Part shown: piece after piece, positions 13,701 to 26,900 of the stretch
Layout of the letters: every line of letters starts with the position of its first letter
Numbering within the stretch: the stretch's first letter is position 1
From: Synanceia verrucosa
Taxonomy: Eukaryota > Chordata > Actinopteri > Perciformes > Synanceiidae
Reading direction: 5' to 3'
Assembly: GCA_029721515.1 (NCBI GenBank)
Contig: CM056555.1
Location: 145,001-209,000, forward strand
Length of the DNA: 64,000 nt
The notes under the pieces: model-generated
What the model was told of the DNA's origin: nothing
What the model saw: the letters and a program-made list of their open reading frames with translations, nothing else
Database searches by the model: none
Translations under genes and position numbers: made by a program

Positions 13701-14879
13701 TTTAACCGTTAAAGACCTTCGCTGCATGAGTAGAGTTTATTTTTGTTGTTCACATCGCTAACAATAAAAAATAACAGCGGGCCATTTGTTCTCCATTTTA
13801 AAGGTGCATAGTACCTGATGCTATAATTCTGTTGAGCTCACTGTCCACGTAAAGAATATCCAGGGTTACATGGCTTTATGGTACTTTAATATATATATAT
13901 TCATCATGTCAGTAAGATATGTGACATTTGTAATCAGTGATAAAGTGTGATGTCCTGTGATAAGCAGCTGCTGAAGTAGAATATGTCTGTCATCAAGTGC
14001 AGACATTAAAGCTGACTGAACAATAGTTAACAAGTAATATTTTATGGGTTAGTAAAAAAAAAAAGCCTTTTGATTTGATTTACAGATGATGAATATGGCT
14101 CTTCAATGACATAAGAACCATTTTAAAGATGTAATGGTAGTACTAGTCAGACGTGAAAGCATCAGAGGCAGACTGAAGAGGAATAAGAGCCCAAAGCGTA
14201 CACATCTGTGTCATCAGCATAAAAGTGGATACTGAGGAGTTTAAGCATGAATAGACAGAATCAAATACTTTTGAGGGATCAATAAAAAGAGCAGCACATT
14301 TTTAAAATTAATCTTGACAGTTTCTCTGTTATTTTTGATGCACAACTTTCCAGTTCAGGCAGCCTTCTATTTGCCAAAAGATGATTTAGCGAGTCTAGGT
14401 TGCTTCCTTTCCTAATTTTATGGCTTCAAACTGGAACCTTGCTTTGGTTTTATTGCAGTTTATTTTCTTTAAAGTGTAACTGATAAAGAGCAACAACCTC
14501 TGTAGCTTCTAACTGCTTTAAACTAAGGAAAACAAGTTGAACATATAGTTTTTAAAAAGAAAGTGCACACTGTCAGAACAAACAAAATTACATTTTGGGT
14601 TAAGCAAAACACATTAAAACATATTACACTTTATCTCACTGAGTGCCAGTTTGTTATGAAACAGAAATGAATGAAGAGACTCTATTTCATAATGAAAAAA
14701 AATGTTTGTTTTTACCTTGTTCCATTCTTGTTTTATCAGAGGTAGAGTAGAGGACACTTTCACCAAACTCACCACTTTTTGTCCAGATTCTGTTTGTTTT
14801 GCTCTCTAATCTCGATCATCTCCAATCCCAATATTACTCACAGGCTGCCGAAAAATGAAAGACATTTTACTATATATAC

Positions 14880-14945
<66 letters not shown>

Positions 14946-17900
14946 GTTTATATATATCTTTATTTCCTTCCTGTCAACAGCGCTGCTGTACGCCACCATC
15001 TTCGGTAATGTCACCACCATCTTCCAGCAGATGTACGCCAACACCAACCGCTACCATGAGATGCTCAACAGCGTGCGAGACTTCCTGAAACTCTACCAGG
15101 TCCCCAAGGGCCTCAGTGAGAGGGTGATGGACTACATAGTGTCCACATGGTCCATGTCCAGAGGCATTGACACCGACAAGGTAACAGCTACTCACCTGCT
15201 GCATTTCACTGTGATGTCGCTACTAAGACCTGCCATACTGTGAAAATACAGACTTAGTGTACAAAGGCATTTAGACCTCAGATCAGTCTGATGACCTCAT
15301 TGTCACCTATATGACCTCACTTTGACCTCTGTGTCTACAGGTACTGCAGATATGTCCAAAGGACATGCGAGCCGATATCTGCGTCCACCTCAACAGGAAG
15401 GTGTTTAAGGAGCATCCGGCGTTTCGACTGGCCAGTGATGGCTGCCTGCGAGCCCTCGCCATGGAGTTCCAGACCGTCCACAGCGCGCCAGGTGACCTCA
15501 TTTTCCACGCAGGAGAGAGCGTGGACAGCCTCTGCTTCGTGGTGTCAGGGTCACTGGAGGTCATCCAGGATGACGAGGTGGTGGCTATTTTAGGTGAGTT
15601 TGGTTCCTCAATGGATGCCTGAAAATAAACCCAACAATAAACCAAATATTTTCAAGCTTAATTTTAACATTCTAGAAAAGTCACTGCTGTAGTTTTATTT
15701 GGAAATTGAACACATAGAGAGCAAAGTTATTTATTAGCTGGTGTTTATTTTTCTCATTACTGTCATTTCAAGGTTTTCCAACTGTGGACAGCTGAGTCCA
15801 TCAGCATCTCACTCATACAAGCTGCCATCATTGTGGAAAATGTTGATCAAGTTTTTAATTGGCCTCCATCAAGAAGGGGAAACTTTTTATATATTCTCTG
15901 ATTTTCTGGGTTTGAACAGACAGTCTCCATGAAGTTCAGCTCATTTATTAAATTAATCTTTGGACATTTTTAATTTTGTTTTTCAAAAACACGACTTAAC
16001 GCCAAAAGTTTGTTTGTTGACAAAAGTTATACAACAGTTTTTTTCAATCAAACCGGATGAAACATGGAAAACAAACAAAACTCTGGATGTGCTGAAATCA
16101 CAGAATGAAAAGCACAAAAAGTCCATTTTACTTACTTAAAATTATTTTACAAAAATGAAATAAATCTGAAATCAAAAGATATTTTTCAGCAGTGAAAACC
16201 AAATTTCTGCTGTAAAATCTGCAGGACACAATGATTTTTATAATCAACTTGTGTTTTCTGCACCGAATATTGCTCTTAACAATTTTCTACAATATTTCTT
16301 CAAAACTCGTGAAAAGCAAGTTTATTTTTGTCCAGTTTTCATTGAGCCACACTGACAGATAGAGTGTCCTCACCAAAATAAAAGACTTCCTGTTCTGCGA
16401 GGAAGCATCACTTAATAAAAGTGTTTATAAAAGCTGCTTCTGCAGGAACGAATGAAATGTCAGTGTTTTATTCTGAACTGAAATTGTTTTTGCTGCTGCG
16501 TGCTGACGCCACCTGACTCCAGAAGAAACAACTGAGCCCAGGACCAAAACACTGAGCCCTGCAGTCACCTGCCACACAGAGCAACACAAAGACGCTCTGC
16601 TGCTTTCTCATCAAATCAATACCAAAAAATGTTTGCTATTTTCGTCAGCGTGCGTAGGATTCATGCTCCGGGGCTTTCATCAGCAAAGCATCAGTTTTAT
16701 GCATGAAGAGCTTTCTTTCTTTCTGAAACATGCTGCCTGGTTTTTGGACGGATGGAGGGAGAGGAACAGAGTGAAAGATGATGAAGCAAGCTGTTGAGGT
16801 GGCGCACGGCTGAATGAACGGCTGTCAGAGTCATTATGCAGAACATTCACAAAACCTCTGAGCTCTTCAACAGCTCTCTGATACATTTACATGCCACATA
16901 TTCTGCTGCCAGATGTTTTATGCAAACAGAAAGCTGCATCTTTGCCCTCACTCTGAGGAGCTGTGATGTCTCAGTGTCAGTCTAGTTGATGCATGAACAT
17001 GAGCTGTGATTCAGACGTTCACGTTCCCCAGAGGATGAAATCTAATCACCTCATGATCCTCTGGCATTTCATCCCTACTTCAGTTTAAAAGAAATAAAAA
17101 AGTGAATTCCTGTTTGAGGTAGGCCAAAAGTGATGTTTCAAGTCCTTCTTAAAAAAAAAAAAATCATATATCTATTTTGGGCATCATGACATAGAAGATA
17201 ATTTTCGACACATTACTAATCATTCGTACCTTTTATGAAAACGCCCATAGAGACGAGCTTCGACTCCCAAATAATTACCAGAGGAGACAAGTTTTTTCTG
17301 CAGACTGAATCTGCTTCAGTTCCTCATCACCAGTTTCACATCACATAAGGAACTATTTAAGTCCATCTGCTTCACTTCCTCTTTCCACATTAAGACTGTT
17401 TTCTTGCATCAAAGCTCTGATTCACTCTTGTTCACTGCAGCGCTCTGCTTCTTCATTAATGACAGCCTTCATCATTTCATTCCCTGATGAGTCCTCATTA
17501 TCTGTTTGTTCACCAGAGGAGACGAAGATAAAACTGTGACATCAGGCAAATCTGTTCTGACAGAAACTGTTCCTGTTCCTGTTGTTGAAGCAGAGGAGGA
17601 ACATTAAAAAGGGAAAAATGTCTGAAAACATTCCAACATGTCTACAGTTGCTAGAGTTCAAACTGTCTCATGCTGCTCAGAGAAACTCTGAATTCCTTCC
17701 ATTATTAATCACTTAGATCTTTATTGCATATTAATAGAGAGGTGTCAGTGTGAAGGAGGCTATCCATGTCCAGGAGAGCAGTTTGGGGTCTGGCGGTGGC
17801 ATGGCACCTGTCCAGCTTGGTCTGACCTGGACTTGAAAATTAGCTCTGATGGTGACCCTGTGGTTCCCAGCCCTCATCACTACAGACTGAGGTACTGCCG

Positions 17901-20900
17901 CCATCTCCAAGTCTGCAGAAATCATTTGGTGCAGACTCAAAAACACAATTTTAGTCAAAGTTGTTTCTAAAGCACTAAACCTCGTACAGGGTACAATATA
18001 ATAATACATACACTTAAAAATAAAAACAGTAATGGAATAAAATGAACACAATATTAAAAGATACACAAAACATTTACAAAAAAAATAAAAGAAGAGTAAA
18101 AAGAGAAGCTTCAACAGCTCCAACAAATAAGATTTTGCCAGACTATTTAAACATTTATAAACAATTAATAAAACTTTAAATTGTATTCTAAAATTTACAG
18201 GCAGCAGGTGCAGGGAAGCAAGGAAATATTACAACATTTCATATGAGATGTTACATGTTATGATCCTCCCTGACATGAGATATTCTTTTGGTTTTTAGAG
18301 TTTCAGATTTTACATGAATCTCATTGCCAACAGCCGCTCCAGTATTTGTTCGTACACATGAGTATTGACCATAAAAGCCTCCTAAAGCTTTAAGTCACCA
18401 GTTTCTCTGAGGCTACCAGAACTAAGTGTCACTGCATCTTAACATGGAAAAGAAAGCATCTTAATTATTTCACCATGTTGGCACATTTTTGGTTGATTTA
18501 AGCAAAATGGGTCTTGAAAGCTGAAAGTGCTTGATGGACGTTTTCTGTAGTTTGGATGTTTATATGAGACATTCAGGTATAATTTGACATTAAGCTGAAC
18601 TGCTAATAGTTTAGCTTTATGACGCTCCATTTTCCTTTTTAACAGGTTGACCTGTTAGTATGTGTTTTTGCGTAAATTCAGCAATAATGTAATGTATTCA
18701 TACAGTATGTTGTCTGTCTATGAACTGTGTCCCAAAATGGGTCTTAATACACAAAATCTGGAAATGTTAAAATATGTTGTGTGTTGGTGAAGTTTAGAAA
18801 CATATTGATCATACAGATGAAGAAGGTGAAGGTGAAACATCTGTAACCCATCTGCCTGTCCGCAGGTAAAGGTGACGTGTTCGGTGATGTGTTCTGGAAG
18901 GAGATGACGCTGGCACAGTCGTGCGCGAACGTCCGGGCGTTGACCTACTGCGACCTTCACATCATCAAACGGGACGCGCTGCAGAAAGTTCTGGAGTTTT
19001 ATTCTGCCTTCGCAAATCACTTCGCCAGAAACCTGCTGCTCACCTACAACCTGAGGAAGAGGGTGAGTCAGCACTCCTCATCATTCCACAGCCTCATTTA
19101 ACACAAATTGACTACATTTAAGAGATACTATTTTACTTTTATTGGTCCCACAGATGGGGAAGTTTGCATTGTTGCAGCAGCAAAGCGGATAGCTTAACAT
19201 TACAAGGAGGGCCTGAAAAAATAAGAAATAAGAACATCGGTAGGAAAACAATCAAGTGAAAAAAATAAGGCATCATCTAACATAAGTGAATAAAATCAGT
19301 GGACAAAAATGATGCATGTTATGAATGAAAAGAAGTGAAATTGCACATTAATAGAAATATTGAGCATTACACCTAAGTATGAGGATTATTGCTCAAGTCT
19401 ATTTATTGCACATGTATGTTGTATTGTTGAATATGTGTGGATTAAAAGGAACTGAGTTTATTTAAATATAAACTATGGTTGAGAAGTTAGTAATCAGCTG
19501 TGACATTCATATTTTTCTTCAGTAATAACTATATTTAACAGAGATAATTCACACAAAACATATTATTTACATTTGAATAGAGTCATTTGAAATATCTGTG
19601 GGACGACTGAAGGATTATCTTATCTTATGTTATGTGGAGTTCAAACTTCCATGTAGTCGATGTGTTGCATGACATGACAACTGGATCCTGCAGAAATCAG
19701 TAGCGGCTCTCGTGTTCGTTGTTGCCAACACTTTTTACGTCTGAGACTTTAAACTGTAACTGAATAAATCACTAAAATGCTGCTAAAATCACACCAAAGG
19801 GACACAAACAATGTGATTGTTGAGCTGAAGATGCGTGAGTCACGTGGCGTCTTGCTGCTCGGTGCTGGATTCGCTTTGTTGTCGTCTGATTTTTTTTACA
19901 CTTTTTAGATAAGCTGCTTTGTTCTGGGCTCGTTGTCCTCCACTGAGCAGGCGTGATGTCAGGTGTAAGCCATCAGTGTAGAGGCGGATGATGACAGACG
20001 GCTGTGTTCACACCTCCTCTGATGCAAACACACTCTGCTCACTTTAACCCTTAACTCCAGCTCTGTTAGGCTGAAGACAAAGAAACGCATGTCACCTAAC
20101 CCTAACCCCATGTCACACGTAAGACATGGCATGTTTAAAATATATCTATATAAATATAAAATAGAACAAAATATATCTATATAAATATAAATATTAAATG
20201 GAATAAAGAATAAAAGACTGCAGGTAAACAGTGCAAATCAACAACTGTATATGGATCAAAATGCACCTTCTTAATGTCATAAAGTGCAGTGCAGTGCGAG
20301 TGTCTGTCTGCAGGGGTTTAATGTTCAGTCTTTGGGTGGGTGGGGAGCGTGTGAGGAGATGGGGTGATGGATTTCACAGCTCTGGGGAAGAAGCTGTCTT
20401 AGTCTGTTGGTGTGTGTTTTCATGTTCCTTTCCCTCTTTCCAGAGGGAGAGGAACAAACAGTTTGTGTCCTGGGTGGGTGGGGTCTGCAGCTATACGACC
20501 GGCCCTCCTTTGGACGTGGCTGTTGTATATAGAGTCCAGTTTTGGGAGAGGACTCCCCACAATCCCCTGTGCTGTTTTCACCACCCTGGCTAAGTCCCTC
20601 CTGTCTTGTGCAGTGCAGCTCCCATAACACACTGTTGCACTCAGACAGAAGATGCTCTGTATTGTGGCTCTGTAAAAGTTTTTCAGGAGCTGAGACCAGT
20701 CCTTTTGAGCTTCCTGAGGAAGAAGAGACTTTGTTGTGCCTTCCTCACCAGGTGGGATGTGTGCGTGGTCCAGGTGAGGTCAGATGTGAAGTGGATGTCC
20801 AGGAACTTGATGTTGTCCACCCACTTCACTTCCATGAATCAGGAGAGGGGTGTGTTCCAATCTTCCGGATCGCCTAAAGTCCTGCTGGTGTTCAGGACAA

Positions 20901-23900
20901 GGTTGTTGTCTGAACACCATCCTGTCAGGTGCTGGATCTCTGTTGTGAGTCTCATCATTGTCCAATGAGACCCACTATGGTGGTGTCATCTGCAAACTTC
21001 TCCACCATGTTTGTGGAATGAATAGCAGAACAGTCGTGTGTGAATAGGGTGAAAAGGGCCGGGCTGAGCACACACCCTTGCGGCGTGCCCGTGCTCAGGA
21101 TCAGTGTGGATGATGTGCAGTCTGTGATGTGTCGAAGCCTGTTGGTGAGAAAGTCTCTGATCCAGTAGCACAAAGAGCCAGGCAGACCCAGATTGTGGAG
21201 TTTCAGTGTCAGCTTGTCCGGGATTACAGTACTGAAAGCTGAATTAAAGTCCGCAAATAACATCCTGACGTCGAAAGCACCAATGTCAGAGCGACTGGGC
21301 GGTAATCGTTGAGGCAGGTGACAGCAGATTTTTTCGGCACAGTCACAATGATGGAGGACTTGAGGCACACAGGAACTGAAGCTAGCTGCAGGGACAAGTT
21401 GAAGATGTCAAGGAAAACACCAGCCAGCTGATATGCACACAGGATACGACCCAACACCTTATCTGGTCCTGCAGCTTTGTTGGTATTGATCCTCCTCAGG
21501 GTGGAGCTCACCTGGTGATGCTGCAGGACGCTCCTCCAGCTGTGGAAGATGAACAGTCTCTCTGCTGCACTGAGTCCAGGACAGATGATGTGTAGGTCTC
21601 CAGGTCTGAGCCATCTGTAACCTGTTAAAGGGGTTAGGGTTAATTTCAAAACCTGTCCTGTTGCGTGTGTGTCTGTTTAATCCAATTAAAGGGTTAGGGT
21701 ATAGGGATGGCAGCGAGTCGTGCGACCCCCTCCCATGATCTTCAAAGGGCAATGACTCCAACATGCAACAGGACAGGTCTTGAGATTAACCCTAACCTGT
21801 TAGTGGAGCTTAACAGGTTAAACATCTGACATTCCCAGGTGCTCCTGGGATGTTGCAGTAAACTTGATCCCGTATGTTATTGTCTCTGGTGGGAAAGTGT
21901 ACAGACCTCTGGAATTTTTGAATCCACATGATTGAAGTCTCCAGCTACGATCACAGCTGCCTCTGGGTTGGAGTTCATCTGCCTGCTGATCAGACAGTAG
22001 AGCTCTTCTAGCGCTAGCTTAGTGTTAGCCCACGGTGAAATATACACAGCTATGATCAGGATCAAGCAGAACTCTCTCACCGTCTTGAATGGTCTGCAAT
22101 TCACAGCCAGGTATTCCAGATCAGGTGTGCAGTGCGTTCCAATGATGTGTGTGGCTGTACACCAGGAGTTGTGGATGTAAAGCGTGAGCCCTCTGCCTCT
22201 GCATTTAGCCGAGGCTGCAGTCCTGTCTGCTCGGAACAGAGAGTGTCCCGCTAGCACCATCGCGGCGTCAGGTGTGTTTAACAAATAAATCAAAACTTCA
22301 AACTCTGTGGTCGGTCATCTCTTCATGACGGCAATTCCCTCCATCCTGTTGAAGGTGAAGGACATGCTGTGTCCCTCGTTACTGCAGTCTGGACAGACTG
22401 AACCACTCTCTGATGTTAAAACCGTCATTAAATTAAAACCATCAAAACCATTTGATTTATACAGCCCTATTTTCAGGGATGGGAGGAGACACATTTCAAT
22501 GCAGAGAATATATTAGCCACTGCACTACAAAGAAATAGAAGCATGTTTTTTATTGCTTTCCACTGAGAAATAATGAAAACACTGGCAATGCTTTGTGTTA
22601 CTTTGTTAAACAGACCAGAGCGAGGCTGCATCCCATGATGATTATGAGCCCACAGCCTAAAATGATGATCTGATGGAAAACAGTAAGATAACTTTTCAAA
22701 CAGCTGCTCCAAACTTGATAATGATCGCTGCACAGGGAAACATTCAGAGTTAATGCTGCAGTGCAGACACACCATAGCAGGAAGAGACAGCAGTGTTACA
22801 AAATCAGAATAAAAATGCATTGACACATGCTTCACTATTAGCCTATTATTCATTTTAAAATGAATAAAAAATGTACAATATTTCAGAGTTGAGTTGCAAA
22901 AATGCTAACATGCTAATTTTTAACAGGTTTTTCCCCATCTGTGGGACGAATAAAGGATTATCTTATCTTGTTTAATGTCTTTCACCATTTCAGGATCCTT
23001 TGGAATTAACTTAACTATAGCTGAGGCTGATGGAAATGCAACACGTGTATAAAATATAATATCTATGGAATATAAAATATGCTGATTGATATTTTTAATC
23101 CAATCATATAATATGCTGTATATTTTGAAATGGGACTTTCTGCTACTTAATGATATGATAATGGTAATACTTTAAGGTTATAACAGAATATTTACTACCT
23201 GAGTACTTCTTCCACTACTGTGCTAAAGTCACAAAGGTGTTGGACCTGACAAAAGTTTAGTTAAGCATTGAATAAACACCAGCAGCAGTTTATTGTGGCA
23301 TCTTTACATCCTGCTGCTTCTCCTTCTCCGTCATTATCAGCAGCGGACGCTAACGAGTCCTTGAGCCGCTAAAGGTCAATTTAATAAGGTGTCCTATTGA
23401 TTGAAATAACAGCAATCAATGCACTGATTTACAGATTTCATTAGAGATCCATTAACTCACAGCAGATATCCAGACGTACATAAATTCACTTCCTGTTTTC
23501 ACCAGAATGCCTGACCTCAGAAAATCCGGAGGAAAACACAAACAGAGTAGATCTGAATTTAGAAAGAGAGTAAAACTGAGCTGAAGGCCTGAAAGTGAAA
23601 CTAACATCTGTTTTAAAACCACAGAGCCTGAAACTATTTCTAGTTTTTGGAGGACATGACAGGTCAACCCACTGTCACTTCTGCTTTCGTAACACACTTG
23701 ACTTCAGGTGATGCAGCAGCACAAGGACATAAATACAGATCCACAGAGAAAAGTAAAATAAAAGTAAAATTAATAAATCTATTATACCACCACCTAGTGT
23801 CTGATGTTTACCACTGCTGCTCTAAATTAATGGTAATTCTGATTACCAAACTACTGTATCTTTGATGTTTCTGTAATGGTTTATCTACCAGTATGTACAA

Positions 23901-26900
23901 ACTCCTTAATCAAAATATATCTTTAGTGCTTAAATATAATTATTGTTGTTAATCATGAATTTTCAAATTTACTGTTTTACAAAAAAAAACAGATCAGAAA
24001 AATGTGTTTTAGTGGTTGTTTGGTGTGTTGAGGTTGTTTCTCAGTGAATTCCAGTGTTCTGGATCAAATTAGGTTTTAAAAAGGTGAATTCAGTTCAAAT
24101 TCATCACTTCTGTTCAAAATGATGAAGAGTATTGAACTCAGTGAGGAAGAAGGAGTCCAGTTAAAGTGAAGAAGATGATGCTGGAGGTGAAGCTGAGACA
24201 AATATATACACCTCTAACTGAAACTAACACCTGTCAGTGAAACTCAGTTCAGCAGCACAAACTAACTGAAACAGCTCAAAAGAAGTGAAATAATTTCACA
24301 GCTTTAACTGAGTGAATGCTGAGTCAACTGCCTCTTAAAACAAAAATTAAACTTCAGACTAACAGAGTTTGAATTCAGCAGAGACTTTCGGATGAAATGA
24401 GATGAAAAGAAACTTGGAGAGCTAGGATATTAAGAACTGTACTCTCTCTCTCTCTGTCTCTGTCTCTCTCTCTCTGCTGTAAATCAATGTGAAAGCCATT
24501 GTGTCCTGTTCTGCTTGGCTGTGCAATAATGATTCTGGTGAAGAAAACGACCTGCCTGAGCAGCTCTCATCTCCGAACTATCCGACTACAGCTGAGAGCT
24601 GCATTAGACAGCAACTGACCTGATAACATTTAAGTCAAGAGGTTTTTAGTCTAATGCAGTGACATAAATTCACTTTGCAATTTTCCATAAAGTTTCAATC
24701 CTGAAGATCTCCAAGAACATAAGGAAAATTACAATAGCATATTCCCTCAGGAGGTTTTATGTCGTCTTGACAGAGTTTCAGGATGGAGACAAAATATCTC
24801 AACAACTGTTATGATGTTGTGATGATGTGGGTTTTCCACACAGATCCAGCTGAACACAGAGACACTTTGACTTATTTATGAACTCTAGCTGAATGTTTTC
24901 ATCCTGAAGGCTGAGGAAATCAAATCTACTAAATGCTCAGATATTTTTATATAAATCACCCGGCCCTGACCCAAGCGTGGGCGAACAAAGCATTAGTGTG
25001 GTTTGAATTGTATTAATGACAGTTTTGACCGTGAAAGATGTTTTTAAAGTGCTATTAAAGCACTAAGCACTAAGCCTGAGCGAGCGTTCTCATTTTACAG
25101 TTAAAAAGTGAAGTTTGTTTCTCAAATCAGTTTCTGCCCTGCTGATAGTTTAATCAGTGTTCATTAGCAGTGATTGACAGCTGAATTTGAGGCTCTTTGG
25201 CTCTGATTGGTTGTTTTTTTGGGGGGGTTTGTGGATGAGGAGCACATTTTGATGTTACCAGCTGCAGCTTTCAGACTGTAGAGTTTGTGTGTTTGCACTT
25301 GAATGCAGCACGAGAGGCTGAGCTGCAGTCTGATGTATTGTGTTAGCATCAGAGGGAATGGAGCACTAGTTGTTTAACATTAGCAGTTTTCTCACGTTCT
25401 GTGTTCCTCTGTTTTCCATCACAGCTGAGAGCTCTCTGATAGAACCGCTGCTCCGTCAAAAACGATCCAATTTCAGAAGGTCAGGAGCTGTGATTGGCTC
25501 AGGGTTCAACATACTGATGACATCGCTGACAGGGGAAAGCCTTGCCGCCTCTCGCTGTCACTGCAGAATAAACACATAGGCTCGGTGATCAGCCATGGCA
25601 GAGGTCAGGAGGTCACATGACCATCAGACACTGATAATGTTAATTTAAGCCACTAATCTCATAGTTGTGAGTTTTTCCTGATAATATAATGTTTTTAAAA
25701 GTTATGATTTAATTCATCTTTTAAAGGTTAAAGGGTTGATTGGAGTTGATGGCATTCATTGTTGTTACTTTAACCTCTCGACCACAAGTCTGCACCAGAG
25801 CTATAAAAGATTTAATTATGATTTTTATATTCAGTGATCTCAACAGAGAAAAAAGAAGCTAGCTGTTGTTAATCCTAATGCAGCTAATAAACATAAAAAA
25901 TAACAAACATATCAAAGTATATTCGAGGACTTATTGGTTTGGTTTGAGAATCATTTCAGTTGCACTCTGTGCAGAAAAAAGTGGCTTCAGCTTCTTTTGG
26001 CTTAAGATTTTTAATTTCAAACTATTTTTATTTTTTTCTTTGCTGACATTTTGATCAAAGCGGAAGAAAAGAGGGATTTTCTTTTTTTTCCCAGAGCTCT
26101 GTACATCACAGAGATGCTTCTTTAATAATAAATGGTTAATAAATTTTTAACAGCATGAGCAGTAAATGTTAAATCCTCTCACTCATCTGCAAATCTGTGG
26201 CTGTTTTTTTTGTAATGTCACAAATTCGAGGTGGTGGAGGGATAGCTGTTGAGATAAGCACTAACATGCCAGGAAGGGTCTGGATTAAAAGAATCTTCTC
26301 AAGTTACATTTTTTTTTTGCTCTGTTTGAAAGTTGAGACACACTACTCCGCGCCCAACACTGATCCTTTCATCTTTTATGAATATATTTGTTTGATAAAG
26401 TGAAACCTGTTGTTGTTTGTTTGGTTCATGTCTTTTTACAGATTGTCTTTAGGAAGATCAGTGATGTGAAACGTGAGGAGGAGGAGATGCTGAAGAGGAA
26501 GAATGAGGCTCCTCTGAACCTTCCTCCAGATCATCCAGTCCGACGGCTTTTCCAGCGTTTCCGGCAGCAGAGAGAAGCACGGCTCGCCAGTGAGCGGGCC
26601 AGTCAAGTCTGCAGCGATGTGGAGAAAGGTGTTGTTCCCCTGGAGCTGCCCAGAGGTTCAGAGGTCCTGGCCTCCACCAGTATAGTGATGGTGACGGAGA
26701 GCACGGCCGTACCCACCACCTCTTCAACATCCAACGCGTTCCCTTCATCCAAACCATGCAGCCGAGTCATGCTCCATACTCCTGCCACCCAAAACGGAAG
26801 CCTGATCGGCTGCAAATCTGCAGAGCCGCCCAAAGCTAAAGGCTGGGGACGATTTAAGGAGTCTGTCGTGAAGGCTGAGTCGTGGAGCAGTGTCTCCAAG

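Larger units (their letters stand above)
6656..14980 (+). other. kcnh1 intron (8.3 kb)
   Basis: It holds a GC-rich repeat-like block (7.1-7.9 kb), a perfect hairpin (9.6 kb), a SINE (10.3 kb), a CCATCCATCCCTCC-type minisatellite (10.8 kb), a repeat family A copy (14.7 kb) and a TA microsatellite. A 300-bp block at about 13160-13480 is GC-richer than its surroundings and may be a retroelement relic, but I could not classify it. No extra exon was supported. Confidence 0.6.
19063..26441 (+). other. kcnh1 intron (7.4 kb)
   Basis: It contains a decayed LINE in antisense orientation at 20.2-22.3 kb, itself interrupted by a foldback. Two copies of an aaaatatatctatataaata motif lie at 20137-20195, just beyond the LINE 3' side. 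The rest is AT-rich and without supported features. Confidence 0.6.

Noticed and set aside
20093..20112. cctaaccctaacccc as an interstitial telomere repeat
   Set aside because: Barely two units; too short to call a telomeric array.
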